Positions 58,786 through 64,000 of a stretch of DNA of 64,000 bases are shown here, one piece after another. Source of the stretch: Rhodocollybia butyracea (Eukaryota; Basidiomycota; Agaricomycetes; Agaricales; Omphalotaceae); contig JADNRY010000123.1 in NCBI GenBank assembly GCA_015501585.1, positions 1 through 64,000 of the forward strand. Reading direction: 5' to 3'. The number at the start of each line of letters is the position of its first letter. The stretch's first letter is position 1. Position numbers and translations under genes: made by a program. The notes under the pieces were generated by a model. It did not search any database, was not told the origin of the DNA, and saw only the letters and a program-made list of their open reading frames with translations.

Positions 58786-60629
58786 ATTGACTTTGCCGAT
58801 CATCGGCTCAGGGTTGACGGTGATCAACTCCAGAATTTCTCGGAGACCTTCCGAATAGCATAACCATATCCTAAAATAAGTACTTCGAATTGTGATGAGT
58901 TCATTGTTCACCTAGACTCAAGATTGAGGCCTGGCAACCTTCCTCTGGAGACGAGACAGTTGGAAATCAACTGGTCTATTTATGCACATGACTTTGTGCC
59001 AGGATTTCAAGTTGAGGATCTTTTTATTTGAGGCCTTCTGTCTGGTTTTATGGTCCTGGTAAAAACCTCAAATCCCAAGTGTTGGATCCATTGAGAGAGT
59101 GGATGAACTATGTGCAATTCAATTCACTCCTAAAGCCTGCATACTTCGTTTAAGTTACCAGTAACTCTACTACATTATGACCGTTTGAAATCCAGTCCCT
59201 TAGAGTGTGAGGGGGTAATGCTCAGCTCTAGGCCCAAATTTTTGTGTTACACCATAGTTTACGCATTGTAGGCACTGAAATTGCATTAAGCATAAAAAAT
59301 CAGGTTTGATGTGTTATGACCTGATTTTTTGCAGTTCAGCCCGCTGCCATGCTGCATTATGTGTTACTATGGATCTGGAATTTTACAAGTTCAGAGAGGG
59401 GCTGCAATACAGAGTATCCATCCAAGAAGCAGATTGCCACAAGTCCTAACTAGGTACCTGTACCTAGTTAATGGTGCACAAGACTTCAAGCCCCAGGGTA
59501 TTGTCAGTGCATCAAAATGTTTTCTGTAAAGCATTACCTATTCAAAGTAATTGCATGAGGCCAAAGCGAGTCATATCCTCAGCCGAATCAGCGTATCAGA
59601 AATAGCAAGCCAATCAGCGATGACTGATGTCAGAGTACACAAATGGCAGTTGGAGCACTAGCCCAAACGGAATAGTATTTAAATGATAATAGGTACATAG
59701 AACAATCGAAGTATCTTCGAGTCTTTATGCCCTATTTACAGCTTCATTTACAGTTTACAAGCTATACTTACTGCAGATAATTATTCTTGTCACTTACACT
59801 GTTCCAGACTCCAGTTACGGGTCGCACTCACACTCTCGTCGCTATTCGTCACACTGCTTGCGCCTCGCCGGTTCCTCTGGCCCCTTTCAATTATTTTACA
59901 CTTCCAAATACTACACCGCTCCTCACTCCCCTTACACTTCACACTCTCCTCACACCAGGACCCTCCTTTCTCGTCGTTTCACTAAACACTCTTACAGGTG
60001 ACAGTGCAATGCTTTTTGGATGCTTTGGTAATAAGTACTACAATATTTTGACTGGCTATCAACACTTAATATTTAGCATGGTTTATGATCAAACTTCATC
60101 CATCCACAGCCTGGATGGGGGCCTCATTGATGCTTCTTTTACACTAATTTGGACCAAGTTGATCGTATGGGTGTCAAAAGTAACATTAACAAAAAATTCC
60201 TAACACTGACAGTGCATGCAACTATACATACCCAGTCTCCTTCTGTGCTACTTATGCTTGTGTTTTAATGGTTATGGCCGGAAGGGCATCAGCAAAACAT
60301 GGACAAGCTGGCGCTGTTATCAGGCACTGTACAGCCGTTTCCAGCGGCCCCCAGCGCTGGATAGTGCTGGAAAGCGGCATCCCGTGCACCCTGATGCAAC
60401 CTCAAGTATGCTAACTCCGTACCAAGAGCTGAGATTTGAGGTCTAATTCCTAAAGACAGACTATGAATTTTGTCTTCGCTTACTGTGTTATCCAAGTCTA
60501 CATTTCCCTTTTCTCAATACATAAATAATTTCCGGGGGGCCTCCGGGAAGTTTGGAAACGATCACCGTCAACCCTGAGCCGATGATCGGCAAAGTCAAAT
60601 TTTAGAGCAACTAACTCTCGATTGCGATA
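58756..60629. mobile_element. DNA transposon of 1874 bp with long inverted ends inside DUF1772 paralog 2
   Basis: Left end TATCGCAATCGAGAGTTAGT and the reverse complement of the right end are the same for the first 24 or so bases and alignable for about 75, including a GCCGATCATCGGC palindrome. The flanking duplication is GAGTTG (6 bp), an uncommon length. No transposase frame was recognised. Small hairpins occur inside at 59297-59333 (AAAAAATCAGG / CCTGATTTTTT) and 59448-59469 (AACTAGGTAC / GTACCTAGTT), and the stretch 59205-60200 may itself be a composite of older insertions. Superfamily not assigned. Confidence 0.85.
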
Positions 60630-60719
60630 GAGTTGATTGGGAAGTGGAATGCCTTGAATCTTAGAAGGGGTGTTTTACCGTTATTAGCGACTGGTCTCGC
60701 GATCTACGCGATTTTCTGA
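60630..60719 (+). pseudogene. Stranded C-terminal piece of DUF1772 paralog 2
   Basis: Starts with the second GAGTTG and continues IGKWNALNLRRGVLPLLATG to TGA at 60717-60719, matching the end of paralogs 1, 3 and 4. It lines up exactly with the point where 58235-58755 breaks off. Confidence 0.9.
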
Positions 60720-61419
60720 TACCAGGGACTTGAAAGCGTACATTCGAAAACGTCATATTTGACTTACAGTTCCTGATTGGCTTCTTCTTTTAAGCAGGAA
60801 ATATAGTTCGCGGGAGGTCATCCGACACTTTATACATCTCGGGAGAAGAATCTGCAACCCGAAATCAAAGCTCTTGATGCAGAGAGGCGTAGGTGCGCCC
60901 ATATATGTAGAGTCTAGTCTCGGTCTCGTGTTCACCTCATACAGCTTCAACAAAGAGAAGAAATATTGGAGGATGCCAAAAAGCCTTTCGAATCTCGTTA
61001 TCTCTTCCAGCAAATGCATCATTAGAAGTTCATTCAATGTGCAAAACTTGAAGCTTGAAGTCCTCAGTAGAGTTCAAATAAACTCCTTTCAACGTAGAGA
61101 CGTGGGTCTTCAGAATTGAATGGTTATGCGCTAACGAAGGGAAAACCTATTTGGATCTAAGTTGAGCTTGAATCAGTTCTCCTAGACAAAGCTGGGAGAG
61201 AAACGACGTCGCGAAAGTTCAGATGACAAGTAAAATATTAGTCTTGATGGCCTACTTTGCGTCTTGCCGGTACCGATGGGAGATTGGTCGCTGGAAGTTC
61301 GAGTATCAAAAAGTTTTTTATGTAATTGAACCTGAGAAGAGAGTAAACGGTAGGATGTTGTCACTCTCTGGGTATAAATATCGTTCCACGAACCTTGGCA
61401 CCCCACTAATCTTCCGCAA
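60720..61419. promoter_or_regulatory. Spacer with promoter of DUF1772 paralog 3
   Basis: No gene recognised. A TATAAATA box near 61374, about 45 nt upstream of the start codon, is the likely core promoter. Confidence 0.45.
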
Positions 61420-62013
61420 ATGTCCGCATTGGTTGGGTTACCCTCAGGTGTCCGCATCGCTGCAGCACTTGGGATCAGTGGGTCTGCCTGGTGTTCCGGT
61501 ATATGCCATCATATTTCAAGTATCCTCGCCTTTGACACACACTATCGATCTATAGGAGCAATGATGGGTATCACATTTATCGGAGTATCTGCTCTGCTTG
61601 AGCCCAGCCTTCCAGCAGTAACAGCCGCCCACGCACCTATCTTTTGGCACCAAATATGCCTCAGAGGCACCATGATGCCAGTCTTCGCCATCTCTACCGC
61701 GTTAGCTTTCTTCTATGGCGCATATAGCATCCCGAATCCCCTCGCCTTCCACGAGATCGAAAACACTCGAAAGTCACTCGTTCTCGCAGGCCTCCTCGCA
61801 ATATCGATGTTGCCTTATACGCTGATAATCATGAAGCCAACGTATGACGCATTGTACGCGAAAGTCAAGGTGATAGAGGATAGGACCAAGGAGGGAAGGG
61901 TGGTCTTGGACGACGAGACGAATGCGTTGATTGGGAAGTGGAATGCCTTGAATCTTAGAAGGGGTATGTTGCCATTACTGGCGACTGGCCTTGCCCTCTA
62001 CACGATTTTTTGA
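61420..62013 (+). CDS. DUF1772 (anthrone-oxygenase-like) membrane protein, paralog 3
   Basis: Exon 1 61420-61498 (MSALVGLPSGVRIAAALG) and exon 2 61556-62013 (GAMMGITFIGVSALLEPSLP). The 57-nt intron has no stop in frame, so an unspliced transcript would also be readable; the equivalent position is an intron in all paralogs. Conserved features are APIFWHQICLRG, AFFYGAYSIPNPLAF, MLPYTLIIMKPTYDAL and a terminal helix LPLLATGLALYTIF. Closest to paralog 2. Confidence 0.87.
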   Translation: MSALVGLPSGVRIAAALGISGSAWCSGICHHISSILAFDTHYRSIGAMMGITFIGVSALLEPSLPAVTAAHAPIFWHQICLRGTMMPVFAISTALAFFYGAYSIPNPLAFHEIENTRKSLVLAGLLAISMLPYTLIIMKPTYDALYAKVKVIEDRTKEGRVVLDDETNALIGKWNALNLRRGMLPLLATGLALYTIF

Positions 62014-62481
62014 GGACTTGAGAGCAGGTTCTGTAATTGTATCATCTGTAGCATAGACTCTGCCAATCTAGAGGACGGTTTCTTTGTAGTTACTTCAGCT
62101 CCAGGGTGTAGTCAGTGACTGGTCCAACCATGCGAACTTTGCATATTGACCTTGGGATCGACTATCCAAGGCCAGCAGTAGAGGGACGGGAGATGAAGAG
62201 TGTCTGGGCAATGAAACGAGTTGCAATGGATCGCTTTGCATGAAACTTCAAGGTAAGCCTTCAATTCGGTGTATATATAACCTTCTCCACAACACTTCAG
62301 CGGGTGTCTAAGAGAATACGAACTGATTCTACAGGACACGAAAGATGTCGACGCAGTGATACAGCCTGAGAGAGATTCTAGAGCCACTGAATAAACGTCA
62401 GGGCCTTGGAGAAAGTCGTGACGGACCCGGGTAGTTATAAAAGGTATTAGGAACTCTCCAACTTTCTCCTCACTCGCACGA
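62014..62481. promoter_or_regulatory. Spacer with promoter of DUF1772 paralog 4
   Basis: A TATAAAAG box near 62436, about 45 nt upstream of the start at 62482. Nothing else recognised. Confidence 0.45.
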
Positions 62482-63102
62482 ATGCCCGCTCTTGTTAACT
62501 TATCGTCAGATGTTCGTATCGCGGCAGCTCTTGGGCTATGTGGATCTGCCTGGTGTTCGGGTGTGCTATACTTCCATCCCTAACAACCACCTCTAACACG
62601 TATACACGTAGGCGCATTGATGTGCTTCACGTTTGGTGGAGGTTCCGCTTTACTTGACCCCAGTCTCCCAGCCGCAGCCGCAGCCCAAGCATCCCTTTTG
62701 TGGCGCCAACTATACTTGAGACGCAAAGCAAAGATCCCCCCCGTTGGCGTATGTACGGCCCTGGCTTTTGCCTACGCCGCATACAAACTCCGCAAACCCC
62801 ATGCATTGAAAGCGATTCAGCGTACTCGCAAAACACTCGCACTCGCCGCCTTACTCACAGTTTCAATTGTGCCATATACGCTCATAATCATGAAGCATAC
62901 AAATGCCGCGTTACTTGCAAAATCGACAATGGCGGAGGAGAGGAGCAAGAAGGGATTGGAGACAATTCTCGATGCCGGGACGAAGGAGTTGATCAAAAAA
63001 TGGAATGCGTTGAACCTTGGAAGAGGCACTTTACCGCTTCTGGCGACGGGTCTTGCGCTCTATGCCTTCTTTTTTGACGAACAGACACCAGAACTCCTTT
63101 GA
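62482..63102 (+). CDS. DUF1772 (anthrone-oxygenase-like) membrane protein, paralog 4
   Basis: Exon 1 62482-62560 (MPALVNLSSDVRIAAALGLC) and exon 2 62612-63102 (GALMCFTFGGGSALLDPSLP). It keeps AFAYAAY, TVSIVPYTLIIMKHTNAAL and LPLLATGLALYAFFF, with a longer hydrophilic tail (DEQTPELL). It is the most divergent member, with Arg/Lys-rich loop LYLRRKAKIPP. As in paralogs 1-3, the intron follows the SAWCSG segment. Confidence 0.86.
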
Positions 63103-64000
63103 GATCAAGAGGTTCAGGATAGACGGTGATATGTAGATTTCCAACAGCATTTTACATTCAATCCATGCAGTCTCAGGAGGGTTTAATGATGAAAATAATT
63201 CAGACGACGAAAACAAGACAATATTGGTAGCAGATACGGTGGTGGTTGAGAGAGTATTTGCTCAACTCACCATCAGTCTCGCGAGAGATCAACTATACAG
63301 TACCGAAAAATCGCCTGCTCTCGACGACAGACAACTGACAGACATACACCCATTGTTCCCATCCCACTTACTAAAAGAGAACTGAGTCAGTAAGATGAAA
63401 GAATAATTAAGGACAAGAATAAGAAAAAGAAATCAGTTGGCTGTTCTTAGTATTTTTATAAAGGATTCTCCATCGCCAAAGGCTCCAGAGGTTTGGTGTA
63501 AAAGATTTTGTCATCAGAGTAGGAATCCAAACGTAGACTCACCCTTGTAGTTCGTATGGACGACAGAGGATGAGCTACGCACTTGGAACGTAGGAAAATC
63601 AAGCGTTATTCGTAGAATTGATTTACTAGGGAACAACCGAGTTAGTACGTTGGAAGAAAAGAAGAAAAAATGGTCGAGAGAAAGTACAAGGAAAGGATAA
63701 AAAGGTTCAGAGGTGCAACTGTTTGGCTTGGCTTGTGCTCTGCCGTTCGTCAAAGCGTGAAAGCTACGACTGGGGCGGCAACGAAATCATCTTGGAGAGA
63801 GGGAGGAAAAAGAAAGTAGAAGAGAGAAACAAGCTTACATTATTGTTCCTACATTCCTAGCCAGGCTTTCGAACCCCAAAGCTTGCACTCTGACTGAAGA
63901 TTTGCCATGGTCGACGTGGGTGAAGAATAAGAGGTTGAGCAAAAAAAAAAAAATCGGTTAGCCAAATATCCACGTGACTCGACTCTATGAAGAATCAAGA
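63103..64000. other. Right-hand end of window, unassigned
   Basis: Only short frames with no recognised motif (for example minus strand 63514-63753). Purine-rich runs lie at 63650-63720 and 63800-63830. A gene could begin beyond the edge. Confidence 0.35.

Noticed and set aside
59205..59798. Solo LTR (TGTGAGGGGG...CACTTACA) inside the DUF1772 transposon
   Set aside because: Ends are suggestive but no flanking duplication and no second copy in the window, so it was not called.
61499..61555. Reading DUF1772 paralog 3 as one continuous exon
   Set aside because: The frame is open, but the segment has GTATAT and TATAG borders and all three sister genes have an intron at the same place.

Overview
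The window looks like nuclear DNA of a mushroom-forming basidiomycete (Agaricomycetes). Its protein-coding genes are split by many introns of about 45-60 nt with GT-AG borders. It carries a DUF6533-type membrane protein family and many class I and class II transposons, and housekeeping genes sit beside duplicated accessory genes. The species cannot be named from the sequence alone.

Layout. (1) 1-1100: decayed copy of a kinase-like gene whose better preserved sister lies at 34943-36621. (2) 2133-5652: secreted GH3 beta-glucosidase in 19 exons, whose inferred coding length comes out in frame at 850 codons plus stop. (3) 5670-25310: a repeat-built island. A block with a DUF6533-like gene (repeat A) and a flanking module (repeat B) is duplicated. 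The second copy holds a nest of mobile elements: a CACTA-like DNA transposon (12509-22529) containing a Ty1/copia retrotransposon (14966-22444), which contains a further DNA element of about 2 kb (about 18262-20245). A miniature LTR element (9512-10358) and a fold-back MITE (24445-24837) sit in the flanks. (4) 26285-32051: a tandem pair of minus-strand cytochrome P450 genes, one broken and one apparently intact, with a third fragment between them. (5) 34943-36621: the better kinase-like copy, which still carries a frame disruption. (6) 37858-41768: VPS39/VAM6, a HOPS tethering subunit. (7) 41770-45800: a decayed duplicated segment, one copy split by a Mutator-like element with a 9-bp target duplication. 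(8) About 47649-50038: the mRNA export receptor MEX67/NXF. (9) 50811-53686: an ankyrin-repeat protein. (10) 53977-55530: a calcineurin-like phosphoesterase. (11) 55707-63102: four tandem plus-strand copies of a small DUF1772 (anthrone-oxygenase-like) membrane protein; the second is split by a 1.9-kb TIR element that left its last exon portion stranded at 60630-60719.

The housekeeping genes VPS39 and MEX67 anchor the right half. The left half is accessory: a secreted glycosidase, a tandem P450 pair and a duplicated membrane-protein family within transposon-rich DNA. The DUF1772 array and the P450 pair could belong to secondary metabolism, but no polyketide synthase, NRPS or terpene synthase is visible, so that link is inference only. 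Exon borders given here were worked out by eye from splice signals and reading frame and have not been tested against transcripts.
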